Below, one piece after another: positions 41,507 to 53,258 of a stretch of DNA of 64,000 nucleotides (the first letter of the stretch is position 1; each line of letters opens with the position of its first letter). The DNA is taken from the NCBI RefSeq assembly GCF_001941425.1, contig NZ_CP009244.1, positions 2,170,001-2,234,000 of the forward strand. Direction: 5' to 3'. The stretch comes from Corynebacterium ammoniagenes DSM 20306 (GTDB lineage: Bacteria > Actinomycetota > Actinomycetes > Mycobacteriales > Mycobacteriaceae). The translations under genes were made by a program, and so were the position numbers. Under the pieces are notes generated by a model that worked only from the letters and a program-made list of their open reading frames with translations, was not told where the DNA came from and ran no database searches.

Positions 41507-44229
41507 TACTTCAAGGCCTCCAAACGGGTGTTAATGCGCTCTACTTCTTCCTGCGCCACGGTTTGACGATCGCGGATTTTCGCCACGACATGCTCCGGTG
41601 CCTTGGACAGGAACGCTTCATTGCCGAGCTTCGAGCTGGTTTGATCCAGCTCCTTTAATGCCTTGGACAAGTCCTTTTCCAAGCGTTTGCGTTCAGCATC
41701 AACGTCGATGGCATCGGAGGTATCCAAGGAAATCTCCACGGTGCCCTGGGAGAGACGGACCTCGACGGTTGCAGAGGCGGTGAAGTCTTCTTCGGGCGCG
41801 GTGATATTGGCCAGGTTTCGTACCAAGCCTTCTTGGTTTTGCAGATCTACTGCTGGGAAGTCCAAACGGCCCGGAACCTTCTGGGAAGGCTTGACGCCTT
41901 GGTCCGCGCGGAAACGACGCAACTCGGTAATGAGCTTTTCTGCATCTTCCATACGACGCAGCGCGACCTCATCGGTCGTTGCGCCACCGTTGGTATCAGC
42001 AGCGGTTGGCCACGGCGCAATCATGATGGATTCTTCCTGCTGGCCATTGGTCAATGCCTGCCACAGCACTTCGGTGACAAAAGGCATGGTTGGGTGCAGC
42101 AGACGCAAGACAACATCGAGTACTCGGCCCAGTACGACCTGGGTATTGCGTCCAGTCGCCGATACGCCGTCGCGTGGAATCTGGGTCTTGGCAATTTCTA
42201 CGTACCAGTCACACAGCTCATCCCACGCAAAGTGATACAGCAGCTCATTGGCGCGGCTGAACTGATAGTCGTCCAAGTAGGCATCGACGCGCACGCGCAC
42301 GTCTTCGGCGCGGTCGAGGATCCACCGGTCGGCATCGGTAAGCTCATCGCGATTGGGCAGAACATCGATGCCTGCACCGTTCATCAACGCGAACTTGGTG
42401 GCGTTGAATAACTTGGTGGCAAAGTTACGTGCCGATGCCGCAGCGTCGCTGCCCAGCGGCAAGTCAGTGCCGGGGTTAGCGCCACGCGCCAAGGTAAAGC
42501 GCAAAGCATCCGCACCATAGTCACGAACCCAATCCATCGGGTCAATGCCGTTGCCCAAAGACTTCGACATCTTGCGCCCGTGCTCATCGCGGACCAGACC
42601 GTGCAAGTAGAGATCACGGAATGGAACCTGTGGGCGACCGTCGTCCCCGGTGCCCAACAGCTCTGGGGTTTCGGTGGAAGCAAAGGTACCGAACATCATC
42701 ATGCGAGCTACCCAGAAGAAGATGATGTCATAGCCGGTGACCAGCACGTTTGTTGGGTAGAACTTCTCCAAATCTGGAGTCTTTTCTGGCCAACCCAAGG
42801 TAGAAAATGGCCACAGCGCCGAGGAGAACCAGGTATCCAGCACGTCTGGATCCTGCTCATAGCCTTCTGGAGCCGTCTCATCAGGACCAAGACAGATGAT
42901 GTCGCGGTTGCCATCCGCGTCTTCTGGTCCATACCAAATCGGGATACGGTGTCCCCACCACAGCTGACGGGAAATAGTCCAGTCATGCATGTTATCGACC
43001 CACTCAAAGAAGCGGGCTTCCTGAGCCTCTGGGTGAATCTTCGTATCACCAGCGCGCACCGCAGCGGCTGACATCTTCGCCAGCTTTTCTACTGCCACGA
43101 ACCACTGCAGTGACAACCGCGGCTCAATCGCCTCACCGGAGCGCTCCGAGTGCCCGACCGAGTGCACATACGGGCGCACCTCTTTGACGATTCGACCTTG
43201 CTCGGCCAATGCCTCGCGTACCTTTACACGGGCTTCTTCGCGCGACATGCCATCAAATTGGGTGCCGGTATAAGCAATATGACCCGTGGTGTCCATGATC
43301 GAGGGCATATCCAGATCATGACGGTTGCCCATGGCGTAGTCATTAGGATCATGCGCCGGGGTAATTTTCACCGCGCCTGAGCCGAATTCAGGATCCACAT
43401 AATCATCAGCGACGACCTTGAGTTTTAGATCATCACGGAAGGGGTGGTCAAACTCGTGGCCGATAAGATCCGCGTAGCGCTCATCGTCTGGGTGCACGGC
43501 AATCGCCACGTCACCGAGCATGGTTTCCACACGCGTGGTGGCCACGATCATGTGCGGCTCATCATCATTTAAGGAGCCATAGCGCAGGGAAACTAATTCG
43601 CCTTCGACGTCTTTGTAGACAACCTCGATATCAGAGACCGCAGTCTCCAGAACCGGTGACCAGTTAACCAAGCGGTTGGCCTGGTAGATCATCCCGGCAT
43701 CGAAAAGCTGCTTAAAGATGGTTTGAACGGCGCGCGAGAGGCCATCGTCAAGCGTAAAGCGTTCGCGAGACCAATCGACAGAATCTCCGATCGCCTTCAT
43801 CTGGGACGTGATGGTTTTGCCGTACTCATCCTTCCACTCCCAGACCTTGTTGATGAACTCTTCGCGTTCATAATCCCAGCGCGACTTGCCTTCGGTCTCC
43901 TTCAGGCGCGCTTCGACCTTGGTCTGCGTGGCAATGCCCGCGTGGTCATAGCCTGGCAGCCACAACGCGGAGTAGCCCTGCATGCGCTTGCGGCGGATAA
44001 TCGAGTCCATAAGAGTGTGGTCCAGCGCATGGCCCATGTGCAATTGCCCCGTCACATTAGGTGGCGGCAAGACAATGGAAAAAGGCTCCTTGTCAGGATC
44101 TTCATCCGGCTTAAAGTAGCCCTTTTCAACCCAGCCTTCATACAGTGCTGACTCTACTGCCTGGGGTTCCCAGGACTTAGGAAGAGCGTCTGCGCGATTG
44201 GTACCAATAATCTTATTTTCCTCAGTCAC
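41506..44229 (-). CDS. valS: Valyl-tRNA synthetase
   Basis: Class I aminoacyl-tRNA synthetase, 907 aa. HMGH (residues 64-67) and KMSKS (553-557) are the ATP signature motifs; between them lies the editing domain, followed by the anticodon-binding helical domain and a C-terminal coiled-coil arm (~840-905, [35 protein letters not shown]). Start is GTG 44229, with TAGAAT ending 7 nt upstream, a leaderless arrangement. No T-box is seen upstream. First gene of valS-folC-DUF4233. Confidence 0.97.
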   Translation of the reverse strand: MTEENKIIGTNRADALPKSWEPQAVESALYEGWVEKGYFKPDEDPDKEPFSIVLPPPNVTGQLHMGHALDHTLMDSIIRRKRMQGYSALWLPGYDHAGIATQTKVEARLKETEGKSRWDYEREEFINKVWEWKDEYGKTITSQMKAIGDSVDWSRERFTLDDGLSRAVQTIFKQLFDAGMIYQANRLVNWSPVLETAVSDIEVVYKDVEGELVSLRYGSLNDDEPHMIVATTRVETMLGDVAIAVHPDDERYADLIGHEFDHPFRDDLKLKVVADDYVDPEFGSGAVKITPAHDPNDYAMGNRHDLDMPSIMDTTGHIAYTGTQFDGMSREEARVKVREALAEQGRIVKEVRPYVHSVGHSERSGEAIEPRLSLQWFVAVEKLAKMSAAAVRAGDTKIHPEAQEARFFEWVDNMHDWTISRQLWWGHRIPIWYGPEDADGNRDIICLGPDETAPEGYEQDPDVLDTWFSSALWPFSTLGWPEKTPDLEKFYPTNVLVTGYDIIFFWVARMMMFGTFASTETPELLGTGDDGRPQVPFRDLYLHGLVRDEHGRKMSKSLGNGIDPMDWVRDYGADALRFTLARGANPGTDLPLGSDAAASARNFATKLFNATKFALMNGAGIDVLPNRDELTDADRWILDRAEDVRVRVDAYLDDYQFSRANELLYHFAWDELCDWYVEIAKTQIPRDGVSATGRNTQVVLGRVLDVVLRLLHPTMPFVTEVLWQALTNGQQEESIMIAPWPTAADTNGGATTDEVALRRMEDAEKLITELRRFRADQGVKPSQKVPGRLDFPAVDLQNQEGLVRNLANITAPEEDFTASATVEVRLSQGTVEISLDTSDAIDVDAERKRLEKDLSKALKELDQTSSKLGNEAFLSKAPEHVVAKIRDRQTVAQEEVERINTRLEALK

Positions 44230-44259
44230 ACGGACGATTCTACACTGCAGGGACTTCTA

Positions 44260-45653
<1,394 letters not shown>

Positions 45654-46391
45654 ATGACCACCAATGACCACGTTGAAGCTTCGGCCAATGTGACTGTTGA
45701 AGAAGTCATTGCGGTTGCCATCACGGAATTTGCACACGATGGCTTCGAGCGCACCAAAATTGAAGACATCTCCCGCAAATCCGGAATGTCTAAGCGCATG
45801 ATCCATTATCACTTTGGCGATAAAAAGGGCCTTTATTTGCAGAGCCTCATCACCGCGCTGGATAAATTGCAGCCCCCAAGTGAACAGATGGTCATTGATT
45901 CTGCCGTGCCCGTGGAAGGCATGCGTAAATTAGTCGATTGCCTTTTTGATTTGTCCATGAATAATCAGGATTCGCTGCGCATGCTGGTCGAAGAAAATAC
46001 CCACCCTGTCTTGGATACCGCGGAGCTGACAGAAATAGCTGATGTCTCCAGCGTGATGTTGCACCTCAACCGTCTGCTGATGCTGGGGCAAGACTCCGGT
46101 GCGTTCCGCCCTGGAATCTCCGCTAATGATCTCTACCTGCTGATTACATCCATGACCTTGCTGCCCGTGGCAACGCATGGCAGCACGCAAAACCTCTTCG
46201 GCGTTGATCTATATTCGGACGAGAATATTCGCGGCCTCCACCGCCTGGTGGTGGATATGGTGCTTGCCTTCTTGACCTCCAACATTCCCGATAGCGGGCA
46301 TCAAAGCTACCTCGAAGAAGACGCCTCTGAGTCCAAGACGGATTCCCCCGCCAGCATTTACGACGACGGCGACGACGAAATATTCTCTTAA
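45654..46391 (+). CDS. TetR-family transcriptional regulator
   Basis: 245 aa. The helix-turn-helix is at ~15-60 (VEEVIAVAITEFAHDGFERTKIEDISRKSGMSKRMIHYHFGDKKGLYLQSLI), with the typical MIHYHFGDKKGLY recognition segment. The ligand domain is helical, and the C-terminal ~35 residues are an acidic tail (EEDASESKTDSPASIYDDGDDEIFS). Start: ATG 45654 with GGGAGA about 12 nt upstream; a GTG three codons earlier is possible. A TetR gene next to mdh is also present in C. glutamicum. Target unknown. Confidence 0.85.
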   Translation: MTTNDHVEASANVTVEEVIAVAITEFAHDGFERTKIEDISRKSGMSKRMIHYHFGDKKGLYLQSLITALDKLQPPSEQMVIDSAVPVEGMRKLVDCLFDLSMNNQDSLRMLVEENTHPVLDTAELTEIADVSSVMLHLNRLLMLGQDSGAFRPGISANDLYLLITSMTLLPVATHGSTQNLFGVDLYSDENIRGLHRLVVDMVLAFLTSNIPDSGHQSYLEEDASESKTDSPASIYDDGDDEIFS

Positions 46392-46409
46392 TCCTGCCCT
46401 AGACAAACA

Positions 46410-46446
46410 AAGAGCCCAGTTCATTCATTGTGAACTGGGCTCTTTA
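46410..46446. terminator. Bidirectional terminator, TetR gene / clpX
   Basis: AAAGAGCCCAGTTCA (46410-46424) pairs perfectly with TGAACTGGGCTCTTT (46432-46446) around a 7-nt loop: 15 bp, with A-tract before and T-rich sequence after. Confidence 0.93.
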
Positions 46447-46469
46447 TTTAATTAACGGTGCGGTACGAG

Positions 46470-47774
46470 TTAAGAAGCCTTTTCCTCTGAATCTGAGTAA
46501 ATAAACTCAGGCTCTGCCTCACCGCGTACAGCTTCTGCGGTCAAACGGACCGTGTCGATATCATCACGATCCGGCAAGTCATACATGACCGGCACCAGCA
46601 GTTCTTCCAGGATGGCGCGCAAACCACGCGCACCGGTCTTACGTTCCAACGCCAAGTCCGCGATTTCGTTCAAAGCACCCGGTTCGATATCCAAGTGTGC
46701 CCCGTCCATTTCAAACAGGCGCTGGTACTGCTTGACCAAGGAGTTCTTGGGCTCCGTTAAGACCTTGACCAAAGAGTCCTGGTCAAGATTTTCCACAGTC
46801 GCTACTACGGGCAGACGACCGATGAACTCTGGGATCAGACCAAACTTCACCAAGTCTTCTGGGCGGACCTTTTCAAACATATCCACGCGTTCGCGCTCTT
46901 CTTGGGTGTCGAGCTTAGAGCCAAAGCCCACGCCCTTTTTGCCCACGCGCTCTGCAATGACCTTTTCTAGGCCAGCGAAAGCACCAGCGACAATGAACAA
47001 GATATTCGAAGTATCTAGCTGGATGAACTCTTGGTTCGGATGCTTACGCCCACCTTGTGGCGGGATGGAGGCAACGGTGCCTTCCAAGATCTTCAACAAT
47101 GCCTGCTGTACACCTTCACCGGAAACATCACGCGTTATCGATGGATTATCCGACTTGCGTGAAATCTTATCTACCTCATCGACATAGATAATGCCGCGGC
47201 TTGCTCGGTCCACATCAAAGTCCGCTGCCTGCAGCAATTTGAGCAGGATGTTTTCCACGTCCTCGCCGACGTAACCCGCCTCAGTCAAAGACGTGGCGTC
47301 AGCGATAGCGAAAGGAACGTCCAACATGCGCGCGAGAGTTTGCGCAAGGTAGGTCTTACCGGAACCAGTAGGTCCAAGCATCAAGATATTGGACTTGGAA
47401 ATCTCAACTTCTTCATCAGCCTTAGCAGATTTCCGGCTGCTCGACGCTGCAGCAGCCTGAGACTCTTCAGCCTTGATGCGCTTGTAGTGGTTGTACACCG
47501 CTACCGACAACACACGCTTGGCCGCATCTTGGCCAATAACGTACTTGTCGAGGAAGGACGAAATTTCCGACGGGCGTGGAAGCTTCTTTTCTTCGCTTTC
47601 AGCGGCAGCAGCCTGAGCTGCACCAAGTTCTTCTTCAATGATTTCATTGCAGAGCTCAATGCACTCATCACAAATGTACACACCGCCACCGGCGATCAGC
47701 TTCTTAACTTGCTTCTGGCTCTTGCCACAGAAGGAACACTTAAGCAGGTCAGCGCTTTCTTGCATACGTGCCAT
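46470..47774 (-). CDS. clpX: ClpX, ATPase subunit of ClpXP
   Basis: AAA+ unfoldase feeding substrates to ClpP. 434 aa: N-terminal zinc domain with C13, C16, C35, C38; Walker A GPTGSGKT (134-141), Walker [11 protein letters not shown]; sensor motifs and the C-terminal small domain ([25 protein letters not shown]). Residues ~98-118 hold an Ala/Ser-rich insertion ([20 protein letters not shown]). Here clpX is separated from clpP2-clpP1 by a single peptide transporter gene. The ATG at 47774 is followed by another at codon 4; AGAAAGA lies upstream. Confidence 0.97.
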   Translation of the reverse strand: MARMQESADLLKCSFCGKSQKQVKKLIAGGGVYICDECIELCNEIIEEELGAAQAAAAESEEKKLPRPSEISSFLDKYVIGQDAAKRVLSVAVYNHYKRIKAEESQAAAASSSRKSAKADEEVEISKSNILMLGPTGSGKTYLAQTLARMLDVPFAIADATSLTEAGYVGEDVENILLKLLQAADFDVDRASRGIIYVDEVDKISRKSDNPSITRDVSGEGVQQALLKILEGTVASIPPQGGRKHPNQEFIQLDTSNILFIVAGAFAGLEKVIAERVGKKGVGFGSKLDTQEERERVDMFEKVRPEDLVKFGLIPEFIGRLPVVATVENLDQDSLVKVLTEPKNSLVKQYQRLFEMDGAHLDIEPGALNEIADLALERKTGARGLRAILEELLVPVMYDLPDRDDIDTVRLTAEAVRGEAEPEFIYSDSEEKAS

Positions 47775-48025
47775 GAAGATCTTTCTACTTGAAGAATTTG
47801 GAGCTCGAAGTCTACTGATGGTTGCTGTAATTTGCTACCATCATCGATGATGCGACGTCGACTTCTCCCCGCCGCACCTTATTTATTCCACCTTAGTAAA
47901 TGGAGTCCATTCCATACCAACGCGACATCCATCGTAGTCATTCCATCGCCAGCTAGCGCCAACCATCCGATACCTCCACGCTGCACCAACGGGAAGAAAG
48001 AACGAGCCCTTCGGAAAACACACAA
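47775..48025. other. clpX upstream region
   Basis: About 250 bp without a gene. A 14-bp perfect palindrome CATCATCGATGATG occupies 47839-47852, directly followed by CGACGTCG (47853-47860), about 65-86 bp before the clpX start. No good match to the ClgR box. Confidence 0.55.
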
Positions 48026-48063
48026 CGACCAGTTACCCAAGATTTAAATCAGGTAACTGGTCG
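48026..48063 (-). terminator. Terminator after the peptide transporter
   Basis: CGACCAGTTACC (48026-48037) pairs with GGTAACTGGTCG (48052-48063), a 12-bp perfect stem 49 nt after the transporter stop. The T-tract is weak, so efficiency is uncertain. Confidence 0.65.
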
Positions 48064-48111
48064 CTGCTGGTATAAACCGGACGAACTAATCAGGTGTGCC
48101 GGCAGTTAGCT

Positions 48112-49614
48112 TTAACGGAAGGTCGCGAACTGCTTGACTACCCATTTGCTGATAACGAGCAAAATGATGCCCAGGATGACGGAAACAACACCGAGGGTAA
48201 TAAAGAAGGAGTTTTCCGCCGCGGCATCAGATGGGTCGTAGAAGGACGCCAAAGAACCTGCCAACGACGTACCGATGGACACTGCCATCATCCACACCGC
48301 CATCATGCGGGAAGGGAAAGCTTCTGGCGCCACCTTGGTTGCCAAGGAGTTGCCCACTGGAGAAAGCATCAGCTCACCCATGGTGAATAGGAACAAGATC
48401 CACACAATTGCAATCATCGGAGTGGAGTTTGCCGCACCGCCGGAAAATGGCAGGAAGAAGAACAGGGATACGCCAATGATGACATTAGCGACACCGAATT
48501 TAACCGGTGTTGACCACTGACGCTTTCCTAGCTTGGTCCACACTGCGGCAAAGACACCAGAGAAAACGATGATGAAAATTGGGTTAATGGACTGCACCAG
48601 TGACGGTGGAATTCCCCAACCGAAGAAGTTGCGGTCCAGGCGCATATCCGAATAGATAGTCAAGACCGTGAACTGCTGCTGGAAGATAGCAAAGAACAGC
48701 ACACCGGAAACGAACATGGGGATAAAGCCAATGAGGCGCTTGCGCTCTTGCGGCGTTGTCAGTTCAGAGCGATACATCTGTACCCACAAGATGATTGCTG
48801 CTACCAAGGCAACCACAGTGACAATATTGGCCAACCAATCCATCTTGACGGTGCCAGTAGCCAAAAGCACTACGGAGACCGCAACAATGACGACAATGGC
48901 AATGATCGCAGTGGATAGCTGGCTTTTCGTTGCCGGGTTCGGCACATCGTGGCCAGCATCTTTAATCGTGTGCTTGCGCATCAACGTGTACTGGATAAGA
49001 CCAGCAGCCATACCTACGGCCGCGATACCAAAGCCCCAGTGGAAGCCCTTCCAGCCCCACATAGCGGTGGTAAGAATCGGTCCAATCAGCGCACCGATGT
49101 TAATGCCCATATAGAAGATGGAGAAACCACCATCACGGCGTGGATCAGCCTTGGAGTACAAAGAGCCGAGCACAACCTGCGCGGTAGTTTTCACGCCACC
49201 GGAACCAATGGCAATCAAAACAAGACCGATGCCCAGACCAGGAATTCCAGGAATTACTGCCAGAGCAATGTGGCCCAACATGACCATTACGGCCGAGTAG
49301 AACAAGGTGCGTTCTGAGCCAAACAGTTTATCGGCAGCGATTGAGGCCAACAGGCACGCCATGTAGACCAAACCACCATAAGCACCAACAATTGATGCTG
49401 CGGTCGCTTGCGGAATGCCCAGACCGCCGTCGGTGACGGAGTAGTACATGTACAGCAAGACGATGGCTTGCATGCCGTAGAAGCTAAAGCGCTCCCACAT
49501 TTCAACGCCGAAGAGGTTAGCTAGACCCCAAGGATGGCCGAAGAATTGTCTCTCCTCCGGCTCTTTTGCGCGGTTCTGATCATCCGCGCCAGCTTGTGTT
49601 TGAGTAGAAGACAT
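48112..49614 (-). CDS. POT-family proton-dependent oligopeptide transporter
   Basis: 500-aa major-facilitator-type transporter with 12-14 TM segments. The POT signature ExxERFxxYG is present as EMWERFSFYG near residue 40, and the central GANIGP-type motif appears as FYMGINIGALIGP. Imports di- and tripeptides with protons. The reading frame opens at 49680, but ATG 49614 (MSSTQTQ) starts the cytoplasmic N-terminus of the family. No clear Shine-Dalgarno. Located between clpX and clpP2, where C. glutamicum carries a long aromatic-degradation region instead. Confidence 0.88.
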   Translation of the reverse strand: MSSTQTQAGADDQNRAKEPEERQFFGHPWGLANLFGVEMWERFSFYGMQAIVLLYMYYSVTDGGLGIPQATAASIVGAYGGLVYMACLLASIAADKLFGSERTLFYSAVMVMLGHIALAVIPGIPGLGIGLVLIAIGSGGVKTTAQVVLGSLYSKADPRRDGGFSIFYMGINIGALIGPILTTAMWGWKGFHWGFGIAAVGMAAGLIQYTLMRKHTIKDAGHDVPNPATKSQLSTAIIAIVVIVAVSVVLLATGTVKMDWLANIVTVVALVAAIILWVQMYRSELTTPQERKRLIGFIPMFVSGVLFFAIFQQQFTVLTIYSDMRLDRNFFGWGIPPSLVQSINPIFIIVFSGVFAAVWTKLGKRQWSTPVKFGVANVIIGVSLFFFLPFSGGAANSTPMIAIVWILFLFTMGELMLSPVGNSLATKVAPEAFPSRMMAVWMMAVSIGTSLAGSLASFYDPSDAAAENSFFITLGVVSVILGIILLVISKWVVKQFATFR

Positions 49615-50016
49615 GTAGTTAATTGGAACACAACACAAAGCCGTGAACAAAATCATCAACTCGATCTTTCCCCAGCTCAAAGCTGTTTGTTCACAGGAAT
49701 ATTATTGCGTCTCAAAGCTTGGATTCACCGAAATTATCCCCGATTAAGCAAACCTACTTCAAATGAAGATCGGGCATTTTGTGCTTGTGACTGCAGTAAA
49801 CGCAATATTGTTCACGAGTAATTTTCTTCGTCCCCACCGTGCGAGTGACTCAAACTAGCCTCTCCACCCCCGACAATTAAGCACCCAACAAAGTGGTGTT
49901 TGTAGTGAAGTAAAGAACAAAGAGACTTTCGGGTCTACTTTCTCACTAGTTGGGATTTTACATGCTTTTCGTCCGGCTCTCCCGCGAAGGCGACGGCCAT
50001 GTCGGTAAAACGACCA
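49615..50016. other. Intergenic region upstream of the peptide transporter
   Basis: About 400 bp with no convincing gene on either strand. AT-rich around 49680-49830 (likely promoter zone). An imperfect hairpin GTGAAGTA...TACTTTCTCAC occupies ~49898-49945. Confidence 0.5.
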
Positions 50017-50046
50017 ATGGGGATGGTTTATATAAACCATCCCCAT
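50017..50046 (-). terminator. 30-bp perfect palindrome, probable clpP2 terminator
   Basis: ATGGGGATGGTTTAT is followed at once by its exact reverse complement, so all 30 bases are self-complementary around a central TATA. It lies 47-76 nt after the clpP2 stop. Confidence 0.75.
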
Positions 50047-50092
50047 CTATCAATGCCATAATGCTGTGCAATCAAACGCACGCACTGAGCAA

Positions 50093-50716
50093 TTAGGCGT
50101 TGAGCTTGCGGTAATCAAAGACCTGGTCGATGATGCCGTATTCGACGGCTTCTTCGGCGGTCAGAATCTTGTCGCGGTCAGTATCAATACGAACCTGCTC
50201 AGCAGTACGGCCGGTGTGCTCAGCCAGAGTATTTTCCATCAGGCGACGCATGCGCTCAATCTCTGCTGCCTGAATCTCCAAGTCGGAAACCTGGCCCTGG
50301 GTGCCCTGGGTTGCTGGCTGGTGAATCAAGACGCGAGAGTTCGGAAGCGCTGCGCGCTTGCCGGGAGCACCTGCTGCAAGAAGGACAGCGGCAGCGGATG
50401 CAGCCTGTCCCAAGCACACAGTCTGTACATCAGGACGCACGTAGCGCATGGTGTCATAGATGGCCATCAACGCGGTGAACGAGCCACCTGGTGAGTTGAT
50501 GTACATCGTGATGTCGCGGTCTGGGTCCATGCCCTCGAGGACGAGCAGCTGCGCCATGATGTCATTGGCGGAGGTGTCATCGACCTGAGTGCCGAGGAAG
50601 ATAATTCGCTCTTCGAAGAGCTTCGAGTATGGGTTTGTTTCTTTCGTTCCCTGCGCGGACTGCTCAATAAATGACGGCAGTACGTAGCGGGATGAAGGCA
50701 TCTTGAAGTTAGACAT
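50093..50716 (-). CDS. clpP2: ATP-dependent Clp protease proteolytic subunit 2
   Basis: Serine protease of ClpXP/ClpCP. 207 aa with catalytic S107 ([10 protein letters not shown]), H132 (LIHQP) and D182 (DTDRDKIL). N-terminal ~25 residues precede the mature start; corynebacterial ClpP2 is likely trimmed near there. Located 21 nt downstream of clpP1, as in other Actinobacteria, where the two subunits form a mixed tetradecamer. AAGGAG precedes the ATG. Expected to be controlled from the ClgR box upstream of clpP1. Confidence 0.97.
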   Translation of the reverse strand: MSNFKMPSSRYVLPSFIEQSAQGTKETNPYSKLFEERIIFLGTQVDDTSANDIMAQLLVLEGMDPDRDITMYINSPGGSFTALMAIYDTMRYVRPDVQTVCLGQAASAAAVLLAAGAPGKRAALPNSRVLIHQPATQGTQGQVSDLEIQAAEIERMRRLMENTLAEHTGRTAEQVRIDTDRDKILTAEEAVEYGIIDQVFDYRKLNA

Positions 50717-50737
50717 AATGAGTTTCTCCTTTATCCC

Positions 50738-51337
50738 TTAGTTGCTAATTGGTCCGGATGCAGCATCAATGACATGGTCGACGATGCCGTATTCCTTCGC
50801 CTGATCTGCAGTAAACCAGCGGTCACGGTCAGAGTCCTTGGTAATCTGCTCAAAGGTCTGTCCGGTGTGTTCTGCAATAAGTTCTGCCATCTCGCGCTTC
50901 GTCGCAGCAAACTGCTCCGCCTGAATTGCAATATCTGATGCAGTACCGCCAACACCAGCGGATGGCTGGTGCATCATGATGCGTGCGTGTGGCAGTGCAA
51001 AGCGCTTGCCTTTGGTGCCGCCAGAAAGCAGGAACTGGCCCATCGATGCCGCAAGGCCCATGCCGTAGGTGCGGATATCACAAGGCGAGTACTTCATGGT
51101 GTCGTAGATCGCCATGCCTGCGGTGACGGAACCGCCTGGGGAGTTAATGTAGAGCGAAATATCGCGAGTTGGATCCTCTGCGGAAAGTAGCAGGATCTGC
51201 GCGCACAGCTTGTTCGCAATCTCATCATCGACCTGGGTGCCCAAGAAGATGATGCGCTCACTAAGCAAGCGCTCGTAAACGCTGTCTCCCAGGTTCATAC
51301 CTGCGCTCGGGGAGGTCATCTGAGGCTTGTCAGACAT
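50738..51337 (-). CDS. clpP1: ATP-dependent Clp protease proteolytic subunit 1
   Basis: 199 aa with catalytic S98 ([10 protein letters not shown]), H123 (MMHQP) and D172 (SDRDRWF). First gene of the clpP1-clpP2 operon. Preceded by AAGGAG before the ATG and by a ClgR-type box 118-135 bp upstream. Forms the ClpP1P2 hetero-complex with the downstream product; the partner ATPase ClpX is encoded 3 kb away in this window. Confidence 0.97.
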   Translation of the reverse strand: MSDKPQMTSPSAGMNLGDSVYERLLSERIIFLGTQVDDEIANKLCAQILLLSAEDPTRDISLYINSPGGSVTAGMAIYDTMKYSPCDIRTYGMGLAASMGQFLLSGGTKGKRFALPHARIMMHQPSAGVGGTASDIAIQAEQFAATKREMAELIAEHTGQTFEQITKDSDRDRWFTADQAKEYGIVDHVIDAASGPISN

Positions 51338-51582
51338 GGTTAATACTCCTTGTCAGTTCTAAATTTTATTCTTGGCATCAAAGAAACACTTCTTCAATGT
51401 CAATGGCACCTACCCTACTTAAACTTGGATTGTCCATGCGACAAAAATAGGGCTTGTTCGCTGATAGCGTTACCGCTCCTCGGAAAATAGCGCACGGAAG
51501 TTCAACAGGTCACACCACTGCCGATGCCGCCATGTCGCCAGTTGACCGACACGGTTTCACATTAGGTACTGCTTACAGATCG
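51338..51582. other. clpP1 promoter region
   Basis: About 245 bp between clpP1 and the tig terminator. It contains the ClgR box at 51455-51472 and an AT-rich stretch at 51360-51380, with no gene. Confidence 0.6.
51455..51472. promoter_or_regulatory. ClgR box upstream of clpP1
   Basis: TGTTCGCTGATAGCGTTA. The core CGC-TGATA-GCG fits the corynebacterial ClgR motif WNNWCGCYNANRGCGWWS at all but the last position. ClgR activates clp genes under proteotoxic stress and is itself degraded by Clp. Confidence 0.82.
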
Positions 51583-51613
51583 AAAAAGGACCTAGCACTC
51601 AAGCTAGGTCCTT
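51583..51613 (-). terminator. Intrinsic terminator after tig
   Basis: AAGGACCTAGC (51586-51596), loop of 6, GCTAGGTCCTT (51603-51613), followed by TTTTTC on the minus strand: a classic terminator 33 nt after the tig stop. Confidence 0.93.
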
Positions 51614-51645
51614 CATCTCAATCAACTGCACATAATGCGCGCGAT

Positions 51646-53040
51646 TTATGCCTCGTCGGTGGAGGTCTCTTCTGCCTTGGACTCATCCGCAGCGGTGTCT
51701 GCAGTGGAGTCGTTAGCGTCTTCTTCACCGAAGTACTGCTCAACGTCGACGGCGTTGCCTTCATCGTCCTTCGCTTCAACGCGGCAGATAGCAGCTGCAA
51801 GTGCCTTGCCACGACGAACGTCGGAGAACAGGTTGCCGATCTGACCGTTGGAGGAAATCTGCTGGATGAACTGGTTCGGGTCCATGCCGTAGGACTGAGC
51901 GGTGAACAGAATGTGGTCGCTCAGCTCCTGCTGGGATACCTCTGGCTCTTCAACATCAGCCAAGGTGTCCAGGAACAGCTGGGTGCGAACGGACTCTTCT
52001 GCAGACTCGCGAGATTCCTTATCGAATTCTTCACGGGTGGTGCCCTGTGCCTCGAGCAGGCGGGTCAGCGCAGCGTCGTCGTGTGCCATCTCGCCCAAGA
52101 TCTGGTGCAGCTGAGCGTGAACCTGCTCATCGACAACCGACTGTGGAAGCTCGAAGGAAACCTCTGCCAAAGCAGCCTTGAGCACTTCGTCGCGAACAGC
52201 AACAGCCTGGTCGTTCTTCTTGGACTCTTCCAAGCCAGTCTTGGTGTTTTCGCGCAGCTCCTCGATGGTGTCGAACTCAGACGCCATCTGTGCAAATTCA
52301 TCGTCGAGCTCAGGAAGCTTGCGCTCCTTGGTCTGCTGGACGTGAACCTTGATGGTGGCTTCCTTGTCCTTGTGCTCACCGGATTCGATGGTGGCGGAGA
52401 ACTCGTTGTCCTCTTCGCTCTTCATGCCGCGCAGAGCGGTATCAAGGCCCTTGATCAAGTCATCATCGCCAACACGGTAGGACAAGCCCTCGGTGGAAAC
52501 CTCAGAAACCTTTTCGCCATCAACTTCAGCGTCGATGTCGATGATTGCGAAGTCACCGGTCTTCAGCTTGCGCTTGGTGTCCTTGAGCTCACCAAAACGC
52601 TCCGCGAGTTCGTTGAGTTCGTTCTCAACGTCTTCATCCGAAACAGCCAAAGCTGGAACAGTAACGGAAATCTTAGAGAAGTCAGGGATTTCAATCTCTG
52701 GGCGAACATCAACCTCAGCGGTGAATTCAACGAAGTCGTTGTCTTCAACCTTAGGAATATCGATGTTTGGCTGGCCGATGACCTTGAGGTCATTTTCGTT
52801 CACTGCCTGCTCGTAGCGGGAAGGCAGCATGTCATTGACGACCTGCTCCAGCATTGCGCCGCGGCCGAAGCGCGCATCAATCAACTGGCGGGGAGCTTTA
52901 CCCTTACGGAAACCCGGAATTTGTACCTGCTGCGCAATCGCAGAGTAAGCCTGGTCGATTTCCTTGTCGAGCTCAGCGAACGGAACGTTGACGGTGAGCT
53001 TGACGCGGGTGTCGCTCAGCTTGTCCACGGTAGTCTTCAC
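51646..53040 (-). CDS. tig: Trigger factor
   Basis: Ribosome-bound chaperone with peptidyl-prolyl isomerase activity. 464 aa: the N-terminal ribosome-binding domain has the signature [17 protein letters not shown] (~43-59); an FKBP-type PPIase domain follows (~150-245); a long helical C-domain continues, and the last ~35 residues are a strongly acidic tail ([26 protein letters not shown]). AGGAG lies about 8 nt before the ATG. The clpP operon directly follows it, the same arrangement as in many bacteria, joining folding and degradation. Confidence 0.96.
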   Translation of the reverse strand: MKTTVDKLSDTRVKLTVNVPFAELDKEIDQAYSAIAQQVQIPGFRKGKAPRQLIDARFGRGAMLEQVVNDMLPSRYEQAVNENDLKVIGQPNIDIPKVEDNDFVEFTAEVDVRPEIEIPDFSKISVTVPALAVSDEDVENELNELAERFGELKDTKRKLKTGDFAIIDIDAEVDGEKVSEVSTEGLSYRVGDDDLIKGLDTALRGMKSEEDNEFSATIESGEHKDKEATIKVHVQQTKERKLPELDDEFAQMASEFDTIEELRENTKTGLEESKKNDQAVAVRDEVLKAALAEVSFELPQSVVDEQVHAQLHQILGEMAHDDAALTRLLEAQGTTREEFDKESRESAEESVRTQLFLDTLADVEEPEVSQQELSDHILFTAQSYGMDPNQFIQQISSNGQIGNLFSDVRRGKALAAAICRVEAKDDEGNAVDVEQYFGEEDANDSTADTAADESKAEETSTDEA

Positions 53041-53139
53041 GAGTATTTCTCCTGATTAGTAGTCTGCATTTACTAACTGCTGCAGTGTTTAGAAATTGTC
53101 AACTGCTTAATTTACCAAACGCCTTTTACAAACAGTAAA

Positions 53140-53179
53140 GGGGTCTGGGAAATCCTTTTGAAAAGGTTTCCCAGACCCC
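53140..53179 (-). terminator. Terminator after tRNA-Pro
   Basis: GGGGTCTGGGAAA (53140-53152) pairs with TTTCCCAGACCCC (53167-53179), 13 bp perfect, with an inner CCTTTT/AAAAGG extension, and TTTACTG on the minus strand after it. Begins 6 nt after the tRNA end. Confidence 0.88.
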
Positions 53180-53184
53180 ATACG

Positions 53185-53258
53185 TCGGGGCGACAGGATT
53201 TGAACCTGCGACCCCCTGCTCCCAAAGCAGGTGCGCTACCAAACTGCGCCACGCCCCG
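53185..53258 (-). tRNA. tRNA-Pro (anticodon TGG)
   Basis: Reverse-complement cloverleaf of 74 nt: acceptor CGGGGCG/CGCCCCG, anticodon stem-loop CCTGC-TTTGGGA-GCAGG giving anticodon TGG (reads CCA), and T-arm loop GGTTCAAATCC. Discriminator A; the 3' CCA is not encoded and must be added. Confidence 0.95.

Noticed and set aside
47956..47967. CGC-CAGCTA-GCG near clpX as a ClgR box
   Set aside because: Spacer is 6 bp instead of 5 and it is far from the start; the true-type box is at clpP1.
49890..49960. Imperfect hairpin upstream of the peptide transporter as a T-box or riboswitch
   Set aside because: No T-box core (TGGNACCGCG) and no terminator/antiterminator pair; pairing is weak.
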